From assembly GCA_945859605.1 (NCBI GenBank), contig OX243824.1, positions 19,870,467 to 19,934,466 of the forward strand: a DNA stretch of 64,000 nt, in the 5' to 3' direction. Within the stretch, counting starts at the first letter, position 1. Each line of letters starts with the position of its first letter. A model generated the notes under the pieces. That model did no database searches, was not told where the DNA came from, and saw only the letters and a list, made by a program, of their open reading frames with translations. Positions 20,040 through 31,146 of the stretch are shown here, piece by piece. A program made the translations under genes and the position numbers. Source of the DNA: Lumbricus rubellus. Lineage: Eukaryota; Annelida; Clitellata; Crassiclitellata; Lumbricidae.

Positions 20040-21451
20040 CAACGTTCCCTCTAAGCTGCGCGGCAGCGCGGCCGCGCAGCTCATTTGAAACCCCCGCGCA
20101 GCAGTTTCAAATTTCCGCGCAAAATTTTGGTAGGAAGTGTTGTTTTGTTTAACGTTTTGTTTAACTTGAGGTAAATCATTGATTTATTATCTCATCTTTT
20201 TCCAACGACTGCTCAATATCTGTGTGCGCTGACAACTACCGAGCTGCCATCCAGCCACCCGACAGTCAAATATCTCGGGCAAATTCCCCAACCAATGACT
20301 AACCACCACCACCACCACCCCGAGCTTTGTAATGACTGTCCAGACGCAGCCCCTTCTACATGTAGGTTGAATCTGAGGGAAGATCTGAGGGAAGATCTAG
20401 TCACGGCTATCAAGTGACTAAGGTCCAGAAGCAAGCTGAGCGGACCACTCATTGAATCACAACCAGGGACATATGTTAATAGATGTCTAATCAGTAATCA
20501 CAAGGGATGGTCCAACTGCAGCTTCAGTGTCTAGCTGTCAGTCATTAACTGGGACGACCCAGCGACTCCTGCTTTGACCCGAAATTAGAAGACTCGCTTA
20601 ACATCAGCCAATTTAGAGGGATGCTGATTCTTATCAGCTGCTTTGCCGTCATAGGTGGCTGCTCCGGCTGGCACGTTAGCTTTCAACAGGTGGTGCCAAA
20701 GAACCCTCTGCGCGAGGTGAGCGGAAATCCCAAGGGTGATGCCGTATATTGAAGGCCTGTCTTTCAATCGATCAGATAATCAGAGTCGGATTCTACTTCG
20801 GAAGTTGGTTTAATGTAGGCTACAACGCAATATTTCTTAGTGAGTGAAATTTGCCAGCTGTAGCCTATCGAAACGTAAAGCGAATGAAAGTATATTAAAC
20901 AGTTTTTTCAAAGGAAAAGTGATCTTCTACGTTTACCGTTTAAAACTGATTGGCTTAAAGAGATGGTAGAGACGGAGCTTCGAACGTGAGTAGAACACAG
21001 ACGAAGGAGACTATACCTATATGCATTAGAGTGCATGGAAGTCAGCATCGACAGAATTTAGCAACTAGGCCTATGGTCGTCGCAGAAAGATAGGAGGCAG
21101 AAACTTTAGCGCTGAACAGTATTTTGATGCCAGATTAAAAACTGCCTGTATTTAGCCTCCTTCATCATGTAGTCTCAGGTAGGTCTAGTTCAGTTTTGGT
21201 TTGGCATTCGTGGTCATATCATAATATTTTCGTTTGCGACATGCCTAAGTGATTTCTGCGCAATGCATCATCTTTAATGGAAAACAGGACATTGTTACAA
21301 AATACAGACATGTAAATTAGTGTAGTTAGGCCTATAGATTTTTCAAACACAAATGTAATGTTTCTGAAAATGTGGTGCTCATGTGGAAATTTGGGTTGCT
21401 CAAGCAGCCGTCAGTTCCGCGCACACTGGAAAAATATTAGAGGGAACGTTG
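20040..21451. mobile_element. 1.4-kb non-autonomous hAT element (CAACGTTCCCTCTAA termini)
   Basis: Perfect 15-bp terminal inverted repeats CAACGTTCCCTCTAA / TTAGAGGGAACGTTG, with subterminal GC-rich blocks (GCGCGGCAGCGCGGCCGCGC on the left). It is flanked by perfect 8-bp duplications ACGTGCAC (20032-20039, 21452-21459). No transposase frame is recognisable; the largest minus-strand frames (20213-20452, 20585-20767) have no clear family. The interior may be captured host sequence. The hAT assignment rests on the 8-bp duplication and terminus style. Confidence 0.9.
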
Positions 21452-21882
21452 ACGTGCACTTCTGTTTTAAGGATTTTTTTGTCAGGCACGACCGCCATTA
21501 TAGTCAGCCCTCCATAATCCCCCACCTCCCTCACCTCCATAGTATCCATAGTTTATTAGCCTACATTCATTTTATGTTCGAAAGAGGCTAACAGCTCTTA
21601 AAACAATTCGTTGCCATTGGCGACCGTCACGTGGTCTAGTTACAGCTGTCGACGAAATGCTAGAGTCACTGTTGAAGTAGAAGAAAATTTAACAAACCGT
21701 TTCTATTTTCTGTCCTGATCGCGTCACCTTCAATGAATACAATATCTAGAGTCACGAATTGTTGAATTCGGAAAATAAGTGCAAGTCGAAGGCCAACGGT
21801 TACGGAGACGGAGACGGAAGAAATCTGAGAAATTTTGAGAAAGTTTAAGCTACATAACTTTCCAACCAACGACGCTAGCTAA

Positions 21883-21943
21883 TGACGTCATTATTCTTTG
21901 TTGTCGTTATAAATGTTAATTACGTCATGGAAAGATGACGTCA
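21883..21943. promoter_or_regulatory. Cluster of CRE/ATF-like palindromes
   Basis: Two full TGACGTCA sites (21883-21890, 21936-21943) and a near site TTACGTCA (21920-21927) lie within 61 bp. CREB/ATF proteins bind TGACGTCA. No promoter or first exon is recognised next to them, so a function is conjecture. Confidence 0.35.
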
Positions 21944-22146
21944 TTATGGTCTGTTGCGCTGTCTCCGTAAGGCTCAGAGCATGCTCGGAGTTCGGTATAG
22001 TGATGCTCCCAAGAAGCGAATAGTAACAGTAATTAATTTAGGCCTATTTTACGTAGGCTATTGTAAGTAGTTAACCTTCTGTTGTTATTGTAAGGTTGTA
22101 ATGAAGCATTTATATAAACGTAGACCTATGCATTGCGCGGAGAGCG

Positions 22147-22500
22147 GTGGTGCATGTAGGATATGTTTGGTGCCCTCAATTGGTCTTCAATGTTTTAGCT
22201 AGGCTCATCCACATGGGTCTATCTCGACATACCTCTACAAGTCTACATTATGAAGTCACGCGCTGGTTTCCTATCATTGAGCGCATCCGCTTCAAGATCA
22301 TATTCCTTGTCTCCAAAGTACAGCTGGGAAATGCTCCTGATACCTATAAAAATATATGCTAGAGCCGTAACTCGCTCTTGTTTTTATTTTACTTATTGCG
22401 TTCTGTTGCTGATCGTCTTGATACTTTTGTTCCCCGAAGTAGGACTGACCTTGTCCATGCAGCATCGGTGGTCTCCTCTTGTTGGTCCCTCCATTCATTT
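22147..22500 (+). pseudogene. Decayed L2-like LINE, C-terminal end of ORF2
   Basis: Across at least two frames the translation keeps the typical C-terminal sequence of L2/CR1-group polymerases: VFNVLARLIH, then WFPIIERIRFKIIFLVSK (family: HWLPLTARIQYKILFLTYK in the LINE at 58588), then SVADRLDTFVPRSRTDLVH. Frameshifts separate the blocks. No RT core remains. Confidence 0.65.
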
Positions 22501-22659
22501 ACAATGACTTTTCTCCGTTTTAAAGGCCTAAAATTCACAAACTAATTAATGGTTTCCTCATCAGTCTCTCGTTCTTTAAAGGTAAGCTTATTTTCTTTTC
22601 CCTCATGAGTTTCCGTGCTGTATAGCCGTTCTGCGAGAGGCGTCATATGAATCTATAGA

Positions 22660-23280
22660 TATGATATATATGTATACGATATATAATATCATATATATAA
22701 TATAAATCTATAGATATGATATATACATGCGTGTGTAATTATGTGCGTATTATGTACACAACAGTTGCACAAATATCAAGATTTTATGCTGATGTAATAA
22801 TAATTATTATGACTATGAACAACTGACTGACAGACATCGATCGATATATAAACATTGCAGCAATGAATGACTAGATGCTGTACTAACTTAACTAAGATAA
22901 CCGTTCTATCTGAACACAACTATTAGGATTATCATGCTATCAGAACACACCTATTAGGAGTAACCTTTCTGTCCCGCATTTCAAATATACAATCATTCTA
23001 TCAGAACACACCTATAATTATTAAGATTGCAATTCTATCTGAACACAGTCATGAACTTGGTCGATATAATTTCACACGTTTAGGGTGACATACAGAGTCC
23101 GTTAATTCTTCTATGCGCACAGAATTGATGAAAGACCCGACAGCTACACGTATTATAGTACGGAATACATATATAGGGAATATTATACGCATCAGCAGTT
23201 TACACTAAGACGTACAGGTACAGAGTATGTTTATCAGATCATATATATATATTATATATAATTAATATAATATATATATG
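22660..23280. repeat. AT-rich palindromic tracts and an imperfect about 34-bp repeat
   Basis: ATAT-rich self-complementary stretches lie at 22655-22735 (AATCTATAGATATGATATA occurs twice) and 23239-23280. Between them, 22905-23052 holds imperfect copies of TTCTATCAGAACACACCTAT-like sequence. No gene seen. Confidence 0.6.
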
Positions 23281-23703
23281 CTATTAAATTCAGGGTTGCA
23301 CTGGCAAATTTAAAGGCGAGTACACGCTACAGTTGTCTAGGCCTGTTTACAGGTCGGATTTCCGTATATTACACGCACATTTTTGTGAGACCAGTACACA
23401 CTGTACACCCGCGTGTACCCTCGAGTACAGCCTCGACATTATTAATCATTGTAATATTTTATATAGACTAATATTGATTTCGATTCTCTTGGTCGCATCT
23501 CTTTTTCTCTATTGGTCGCTTGGTATCCCTTCTCCAAGCAGATGTCGTCTGTATTCACACGTAAGAGAATCCACGACACTCAGAGAAACTGAAAACTCAC
23601 AACGGCCTCTAGTCCGTCCCTTGAACTCACTGAATCCGCACAACTCGAAGAATCTGCTCAGCTCGAAGAATCTGCACAACTCGTCATATCAGCTCCGAGG
23701 GCG

Positions 23704-23822
23704 TGCGTGTAGTACACGGGTGCGTGTAATACGCGTGTGCGTGTAATACACGGGTGCGTGTAATACGCGTGTGCGTGTAATACAAGGGTGCGTGTAATAC
23801 ACGTGTGCGTGTAATACACGCG
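23704..23822. repeat. 17-bp minisatellite, seven units, 3' of the GPCR gene
   Basis: Exactly seven 17-bp units (119 bp), TGCGTGTAATACACGGG with variants. Units alternate between ..ACGGG and ..GCGTG endings in the first four positions, hinting at a 34-bp dimer. It starts 31 bp past the stop codon of the GPCR (minus strand), so it probably lies in its 3' UTR. Confidence 0.92.
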
Positions 23823-23853
23823 AAAATTTACAATCCACATGGTGATAATGTGT

Positions 23854-25152
23854 CTAGAGTTTCGTGATGATGACGTTGTTGTGGTCGAATCCGTTTTCGT
23901 TGCGATGTATCGTATAATACTTCGTCGACTGCTCGGACTTACTGGACGTCGACGAGCTGGAGCGACATCTGACGAGCGAGACGAACGATTCGCGGAACAT
24001 CCTTCCGGTGATGGCGAACAGGAAGAAGTTGCATGCGTAGTGCGACAGGCAGACCTCATCGACGATCTTCCGGATCATTGTGTAGGCGAAGTGTCTGGTC
24101 CAGACGGGGTCGTTGGGGATCTCATCGAGGGGCATACTCATATCACCCTCGTCGAAGGCGTAGGCTAGTACATAGACGACCGTTGCTGGTAGCGTTGTGA
24201 AGATAACATAAAAGGAGACAGACAGCAGCATACCGTTTGTTGTCGCTACGCAGTTGTGGCGCTGCGTGACGCTTCCTGACGTCACCGTGCTGCGACGGTG
24301 GTGCGATTCGGCGGAGTTGCTACCCGGAGATTTGTTCGAGTGTTGTTGACTGTTGGTGAAGTTGAATCGAGAACCTTCCTGCAGCGACAGAGACTGTCTC
24401 TCCAAAGGACCGGAGATCCTTCTCACCTCGAGCATGACGAGAATGTTTATGATGAGGATAACGACGGGTACTACGAGGAAGATGGTCATTTCCGTCGCCC
24501 ACGACCAGTTCGCCCAGAAGACCATGTAGTCACTCGCCACCGTGCACTCCGTCTTACTCGCATCATACACCCATAAGTACGGTTGGATCGAACCGAGCAA
24601 GGTGCAGATGCATACAAGTCCAACTACGACCTTCATAGCACGATTAGCCGTACAGAATCGCAACTTCTGGTAGGGGTAACACACAGCAATGAACCTCTCA
24701 ACGGTGAATCCGAGGACGAGAGCAGGTGCGAGGTAGTTCGTGACGATGTAGACTAGTGCGTATGCGCCGCAGACGACCGGGTAATCGACGGTTCGCTTGA
24801 ACCAGGCGTACTTTAGTTCCTGGAGCATGTGCAGTAGAAGGAAGAGCGTGTCGTTGATGGAGAGAGCCGCAAGATAGATGGCGGAAGAGTTGTTACGGCG
24901 CATGCGTCTCTCCAACCAGATCTTTGACGAGATGATGTTACCGGTTATACCGATCACGTACCAGATGGGAGTGATGATACGGTCGATGAGAATGGATCCG
25001 TAGCAGTACAACTCCAGGATTTCCTTGACTGTCAGATTGCGTGTGGGCAATGGTGACGACAATGATGACGTATCCATCTCCGTAGTCCCCACATCCTCCT
25101 CCACTGCATTCAGCGTCGACCACGTGACACTGAAGTTCATGACGTCATCCAT
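23854..25152 (-). CDS. Class A (rhodopsin-like) GPCR, probable neuropeptide receptor
   Basis: An intact single-exon frame of 432 residues with seven hydrophobic segments. The N terminus (1-56) has Asn-glycosylation sequons at N6 and N39. TM1 (57-78) carries GN (71-72); TM2 has LAALSIND, with D101 as the conserved Asp; C128 heads TM3 and C203 in loop 2 can form the usual disulfide. TM3 ends in ERF (152-154), a variant of DRY. Intracellular loop 3 is long (about 243-307) and rich in Ser, Asn and His. TM6 has FTTLP in place of CWxP, and TM7 has NFFLF (375-379) in place of NPxxY. ERFIAVCYPY and the TM6/TM7 style resemble FMRFamide-type peptide receptors; the ligand is unknown. The start ATG (25152-25150) sits in a strong context (GCCATGG). 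The gene is probably expressed in nervous or sensory tissue by family analogy only. Confidence 0.9.
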   Translation of the reverse strand: MDDVMNFSVTWSTLNAVEEDVGTTEMDTSSLSSPLPTRNLTVKEILELYCYGSILIDRIITPIWYVIGITGNIISSKIWLERRMRRNNSSAIYLAALSINDTLFLLLHMLQELKYAWFKRTVDYPVVCGAYALVYIVTNYLAPALVLGFTVERFIAVCYPYQKLRFCTANRAMKVVVGLVCICTLLGSIQPYLWVYDASKTECTVASDYMVFWANWSWATEMTIFLVVPVVILIINILVMLEVRRISGPLERQSLSLQEGSRFNFTNSQQHSNKSPGSNSAESHHRRSTVTSGSVTQRHNCVATTNGMLLSVSFYVIFTTLPATVVYVLAYAFDEGDMSMPLDEIPNDPVWTRHFAYTMIRKIVDEVCLSHYACNFFLFAITGRMFRESFVSLVRCRSSSSTSSKSEQSTKYYTIHRNENGFDHNNVIITKL

Positions 25153-25379
25153 GGCATCGGTTGGAGATGGTCGTCGTCGTCGAGGCTCAGTCTCTGTTCA
25201 CGACTGATGAACCGATGAACTGATGGACGATTAACGATGTGTGCTGCGGAAACAATGGACGAGACAAATGAGTCAGTTGTTCGTCCTATATTAGCTGTCA
25301 GCAAGAGCTGATACTCAGATAGAGAGAGAAGGATTTAGGAAAAAAGAGAAACATATAGAGAGATGGAGAGATAGTGATA

Positions 25380-25665
<286 letters not shown>

Positions 25666-26078
25666 GAGGCGAGAGAGTGGGAGAGCTATAGGGGAAAGCG
25701 AGACAGTGGAGAAATATGTTTTGGGAAAACATGGGGAGTGAAAGAGGAAGACGGAGAGCGATAGGAAGAGAGATGCGGAGATGTATAAAATATATTGAGG
25801 GAGAGGAGGACAGACATACTGAGACTCATGCATGTACAGAACTAGTGATATAAATTTGGTGATTCTAAGTGAAGAATCGAGTAAAACAGAAAGACACCGA
25901 AAAGGCGAGTGCGTGTGGGTGGTTTAGTGACAGATATATTGAGAACATTAATTTTGTGACTTGGCTCGAACAAGAGCATAATGTATATAAAGGTCGCAAG
26001 TTTATACTGTGTGAATGGATGTATGTGTGTGTGTGTGTGTTTGTGTGTGTGCCCGTGTTTGGTGGGCGTGTGTGTGTT

Positions 26079-26418
26079 CAGTGGCGGATCCACAACTCTT
26101 TCAGGGGCGGGGGCCAAAAATCTTTGATCTTGGGACAGGAAAAAAGTTTGTCGTTGGTCGCCCAAAAAAGTTGATTGAAAAAGTACTTTTCATCCGCCAA
26201 AAAAAGTTGATGACCTTTTTTCTTTTTTTAGTCCTCTACCAGAAACCAAAATGGGGGGGGGGGCCACGTTCAATGCAATTTTCTTTATGGAGGGGGGGGG
26301 GCCAATATGCCATGACACCACTATTCCTATACTAATTTCAAACCTGAAGGAGGGCCACGTCCCATGGAAATTTTAAATGGGGGGGCATGGCCGGATTGGC
26401 CCCCTGGATCCACCCCTG
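26079..26418. mobile_element. hAT MITE (CAG(T/G)GGCGGAT family)
   Basis: 340 bp. The termini CAGTGGCGGATCCA and TGGATCCACCCCTG are inverted repeats. The flanks TGTGTGTT and TGTGTGCT match at 7 of 8 bases. The interior (GGCATGGCCGGATTGGCCCC, GGGCCACGTCCCATG) matches the element at 60959-61255 in inverse orientation. Confidence 0.82.
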
Positions 26419-26537
26419 TGTGTGCTTAGGTTTTCTGGATGTATGACAGTTAATATAGAGAATAAACTAATGTAGAGTGAATAGCAATAATTATAGAATC
26501 GTGAAAAACATGACAGAGACAATGGCTGTCAGAACTA

Positions 26538-27370
26538 CACGGTGTCCCAAGTGAAGTGAGCCCCTTTTTGTTTTGGCGATATACTTGTCAATTCTAAATG
26601 AAACTCTATAGAATTTCAGAGAATGTAAGAGGGATCAAATATCAATGTTTCCTGAAAATTTCATCCAATACTACAAACAGTGTCCGAAGTTATGAACGTT
26701 CAAATTTGGGCAACGAAAAATGTAAGTTTCCAACATGTAAAAGATAGGAAATTAGTGTTAGCGCTGTTATTCAAAGCTTATGTTCAAAATGCGGTCCATT
26801 AGCTCTAAAGCCTCGAATGCATGCTCTAACGTGCTTTCGCCATTCACTGATTGCATTGTCAACAATCCCTTTGATCAAAACGATTCCATTGTTCCACATT
26901 TCGCAGTTTGAAGTGGTCTCTGGTCAACGTGACGCGCATGCGAGTTTCATAAGGCTGCGATGGGCCAGTTTCTGTTAGGAAATTCCATTAAAAACCTTTT
27001 GCACCGTAATGTTTTCCTCCTATTAAATTTTTTATTAAACTCAAATCTTCTTTGCGGAAACCATTTTTATTATTGTTCCCCCATCATGGAAATGACGGAA
27101 ATATGACGGAAATAATTATTAATTTAGAAAGTAAGACGTGCAGTTGCAAGCAGTAATTTCCTATCTTTTACATGTTGGAAACTTACATTTTCCTTTGTCC
27201 AAATTTAAATGTGCATAACTTCGGACTCTGTTTGTAGAATTGGATAAAATTTTCAGGAAACATTGATAATTTATCCCTCTTACACTCTCTGAAATTTTAT
27301 TGAGTTTCATTTAGAATTGACAAGTATATCACCAAAACAAAAAGGGGCTCACTTCACTTGGGACACCGTG
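26538..27370. mobile_element. Mariner/Tc1-type derivative with about 210-bp inverted repeats
   Basis: The ends CACGGTGTCCCAAGTGAAGT and its inverse are flanked by TA on both sides (26536-26537, 27371-27372). The two arms are inverse copies of each other over about 210 bp. The 400-bp interior keeps a transposase C-terminal remnant on the minus strand. Internal deletion makes it non-autonomous. Confidence 0.85.
26777..26863 (-). pseudogene. Mariner-type transposase C-terminal remnant
   Basis: The minus strand reads VDNAISEWRKHVRACIRGF followed by GPHFEH, the well-known tail of mariner/Tc1-like transposases (a W-R/K-R...AC segment, then G-FEH). The DD(D/E) catalytic region is absent. Confidence 0.75.
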
Positions 27371-27620
27371 TATATGTATTTTCATGTATTTATAATTACC
27401 CTTCTCTCTCTGTGTGTGTAATGTGTACATTAAGGTACAAAGTCATTACGACTCCGACCATTTATTTTGAAACCGAATCATACTGCAAGCATTATAATTA
27501 TTCAGTAAATAGACCCAGTCCTAAACGGTGGCTTTGGACCATTATGCTGATCAAACTATATTTGCCTATTTAGTGGTGGTTTTATGTTACTTGTTTACCA
27601 AGACAACGTTATTATAGCCT

Positions 27621-28077
27621 ACTGTGGCGGCGCTACCATAGGTTGTTGCAGGTGGTCGCAAAGGTTTGTCAGTCACTCATTCAATTGAGTAAAGCGGGGA
27701 GGAGACCCGACCGACGACTCCAATTGGAGCGTAGACTCGGAACCGACCTGGGCTGGCGAATCAAAGTCCACCGTGCCCACCTTCTCGTGGTGCGACCTGT
27801 TAGTAACCTTTCCGTATGGAAGGGTGAACGAACGGGCACGGATGGCAAACGGGGGGAAGGCAATGGCAAACCACCCCTTATCTTCTGCCAAGAAAAAAGT
27901 CATGGTGTATTCAAGAGGTACAGGAAAAGTCTGGCATGAGACTGGAGGAGCTACGAGAGGCGACTAGAGAGAGGAGACGTTGGAGAGAATACATCAAGGC
28001 TTTCGCCAGAGCTCCAGAAGCTGACGGCACCAGGTGACCAGGTGACTGTGGCGGCGCTACCATAGGTTGTTGCAGGT
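27621..28077 (+). mobile_element. 391-bp insertion flanked by perfect 33-bp direct repeats, LINE-like tail
   Basis: The 33 bases at 27621-27653 (ACTGTGGCGGCGCTACCATA..) are repeated exactly at 28045-28077. The insert carries GGGGGAAGGCAATGGCAAAC and ends in a short frame, MRLEELREATRERRRWREY..EADGTR then stop. This resembles the Arg-rich C-terminal end (..DGTR-stop) of some LINE polymerases, so it may be a 5'-truncated LINE or a SINE with such a tail. The clade is not identified. Confidence 0.55.
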
Positions 28078-28385
28078 TATTTGAAAAGCTGCCTATTTTG
28101 CTCCTGACCTACCCTATGACTGTAGTATGACCTGCCTAAAATTCTGTTAAATAATATCATTTTTCATTTCATTTATTCGACCTGCTTATTATCTCCCATA
28201 ATCCTGACGCGACTTGCTAAATTGTATAGCTATTATTACTGCTATTATTATCTAAAAGTTAAGCTTAGTTTACGATCTAAGACTAAGTTCAATGCTAAGT
28301 CGAATGATATTTTCAATTCGGGACAAACAGTCGGAAATAAGCGGGCTCGACATCTCAGTGACCTAATTCTTAAAAATGGTGACTT

Positions 28386-28606
28386 AATAAGCGGGTTCAC
28401 CATCTCAGTGACCTTTCGCGTGCGCGTGCGCAGTGGTCAAGGTCAATTCTAAAAAAGATGGTGGATACACCAAAAGTTCGGAACTTAAAGACTCGCGCAT
28501 TGCAAATTTTCAATTTTTTTATATAATCCACCATCTAGGCTTATTGTATAATTGACCTTGACCACTGCGCACGCGAAAGGTCACTGAGAAGGTGAACCCG
28601 CTTATT
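28386..28606. mobile_element. 221-bp fold-back element, about 65-bp arms
   Basis: AATAAGCGGGTTCACCATCT.. through GTGGTCAAGGTCAATT is repeated in inverse orientation at the other end (AATTGACCTTGACCAC.. to ..GGTGAACCCGCTTATT). A partial extra copy of the terminus lies just upstream (28335-28360). No target duplication could be fixed. Confidence 0.7.
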
Positions 28607-28621
28607 CTGCACTTTCACTGA

Positions 28622-28770
28622 ATCGGGTTTTCACACCAAAGCGCACGAGCAATTGCAAGTGAAGGACTTTCCCAATGTCCCTACGATGCGGCTTGAGGTG
28701 GATTCGAGCCCGCAACCTTACGGCTTCAAGGCGCCGAACATATCCCTACACAATCGCGCCCCACTGATGT
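28622..28770 (-). mobile_element. SINE family A head and body, minus orientation
   Basis: Read on the minus strand: GGGGCGCGATTGTGTAGGG (A-box region), then GGTTGCGGGCTCGAATCC (B-box), then GGACATTGGGAAAGTCCTTC and CTTGCAATTGCTCG. These align with the SINEs at 2617 and 38878. The LINE-like tail is missing. Confidence 0.75.
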
Positions 28771-28856
28771 ATTAAGCGCCTATAGCCCTATAGTATAAAG
28801 AGATAGCTCATTACACATATAACATACATGTATTTGCATAGATATATGTACATATA

Positions 28857-30019
28857 CAGGGTGCGCCAAAAAAGACCCCCTAGGTTTTTTGCCAATATCT
28901 TGGCCAAAAATAAGAATATCGAAATGAAATTTTACAGTCTTATAGACAATTCATATTTACACATGATGGCCAAATTTCATAAAATATTTCAAACAGAACA
29001 AAAGTTTTTCCACTGTTAGGGAGGTAACCCACCGTTTTTTGACGATTCAAAAACCAAACGCAACAAAAACGAGGTTTTTTGCCAATATCTTGGCCAAAAG
29101 TAAGAATTTCAAAATGTGATTTTACAGGCCTAAAGGAAATTCATATTTACTCTTGATGGCCAGATTTCATCAAAATAGGTCATACACAACAAAAGTTATA
29201 CCACTTTTAGTAAGACCAACCACCGTTTTTGACGATTCAGAAACGAAACGCAACAAAAAGTGACAAAAACACGATTTTATTAAGTCTCATGATCTCATCT
29301 TAAATAACTGTTGTCAAATAAACTTGGTAGAGCTTCACAACTTGTGTTCAATGTGCCCACCATCAGTGCCAACACTTCTTTTGAGTCTCTTTGCAAAGTT
29401 CTTGATGGACCTGTTGATCAATCTGACAGATTCCTCATTTACCAATTTGATTACCATCTTGCTAAGTGACTTCTCAGTGACGTGCAGCTAAGCTGGTACC
29501 CTGGTTCGTTTTTTAATAGTAATAATAATGATCATCTGACAAAATCAAGGCTAGTTGATAGCAATTATTTGAGATGAGACTTAATAAAATCGTGTTTTTG
29601 CTGCGTTACGTCTTTGAATTGTCAAAAATTGGGGGGTGACCTCACTAAAAGTGGTATAACTTTTGTTGTTTTGGAAATATTTTAATGAAATCTGACCATC
29701 GTATGCGGATATGAATTGTCTTTAAGCCTGTAAAATTTCATTTCGATATTCTTACTTTTGGTCAAGATATTGGCCAGAATAATTAGATTGGATTTTTAAA
29801 ACTTTTTGTTGCGTCGGGTTTTTGAATCATCAAAAAACGGTGGGTGGCCTCACTAAACGTGGCACAACTTTTGTTCTGTTCGAATAATTTTAATGAAATT
29901 TGGCCATCTGGTGTAGATATGAATTGTCTTTAGCACAGCAAAATTTCATTTTGAAATTCTTACTTTTGGAAAAGATATTGGCAAAGTTCTTAGGGGGGTC
30001 ATTTTTTTGGCACACCCTG
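28857..30019. mobile_element. Mariner-type derivative with compound inverted repeats
   Basis: The ends CAGGGTGCGCCAAAAAA / TTTTTTGGCACACCCTG are flanked by TA (28855-28856, 30020-30021). Each arm of about 430-460 bp is built from two tandem subrepeats of about 190 bp that begin AGGTTTTTTGCCAATATCTT, so the element holds four related blocks. The roughly 250-bp centre keeps a transposase C terminus on the minus strand. Confidence 0.85.
29335..29460 (-). pseudogene. Mariner-type transposase C-terminal remnant
   Basis: The minus strand reads VNEESVRLINRSIKNFAKRL followed by KRSVGTDGGHIEHKL and a stop at 29335-29337. The GG-H-I/F-EH ending is typical of mariner transposases. Catalytic residues are not present. 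Confidence 0.72.
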
Positions 30020-30029
30020 TATGTACAAA

Positions 30030-31095
30030 TATCATGTACATAGAATGTCATAGATATATGTACAAATAGGTACAACTATGTGTACATATATAGGCTATGT
30101 ATACAGTTACCTCTGCTCTCCAATCCATTTATTTCAGTTGGTTCAAAACACACCACTTTATTTAGCTTCCGTGTTTAGTCATTATTTTCTTAAAGAAGTT
30201 CTCTATTCCAAATGCCAGTACAGGACAACCAACCCTTCCTTGCTTTATTCCCCATGCACAGTCAATAATTCCACGATATCCGCTGATTTCTCAGCACACG
30301 TAGTAGGCTAGTCACGTACTTAAGCGTCGGCGTTTCTCTCCTCGGCTGAATTCTTTGTGTGAGTTTAATCGTTGGAGTTCCTTTGAAAACATTCTTCAGC
30401 CAACTCCTCTCTTCCCTCTTTTATGTTTCATTTCTTTTGATGTTGTTTCCAGTGAAAATTTTCATAAATCAAGGAATCGATCGCACAGCATCCTCCTCCT
30501 TCTCATCCTCCTTCTCCTTCTTCTTCTTCTCCTCCTCCTCCTCCTCCTCCTCCTCCTCCTCCTCCTCCTCCTCCTCTTGCGATATATTTTAGTCGTCCAT
30601 TATATTTCTTTCTACCCACGTGTATCATAATTTTATTGTTGAGACAATTTTATTATAATTCGTGATCGTAATATTATTGCACGTTTTATACCGCGCCACT
30701 TGGGAAAACTCTTTAGACGTGACTAAAGGCGCACATCAAAGGCGTTCCTGTGCTCAGTGCAATGAAATTATAAAGCATGTAAGTTTTTATATGCATACAA
30801 TATAAATATATCCCGAGTATATAACATTGTCGATAAGTTATGTATGATGGAGGCTGTAATAATAATATTATGGATAGCGTGATATGACTGTTTTATGACC
30901 CAATATTATGGCTTTGTAAGCAATCGAACGGTGGACTGATTTATGTATGTGCCATTGGTCCTATACGTGCAGCACGAAATCTATTGTTACATTTCTTATT
31001 GTGGAGATGAAGTACATAGCGACGTTGTGGTCGTCGGTTGGATGAGGAATAGGCTAGTCTTTGCTTCTTTGTCTTTATATTAGCATGTATAACAT

Positions 31096-31146
<51 letters not shown>

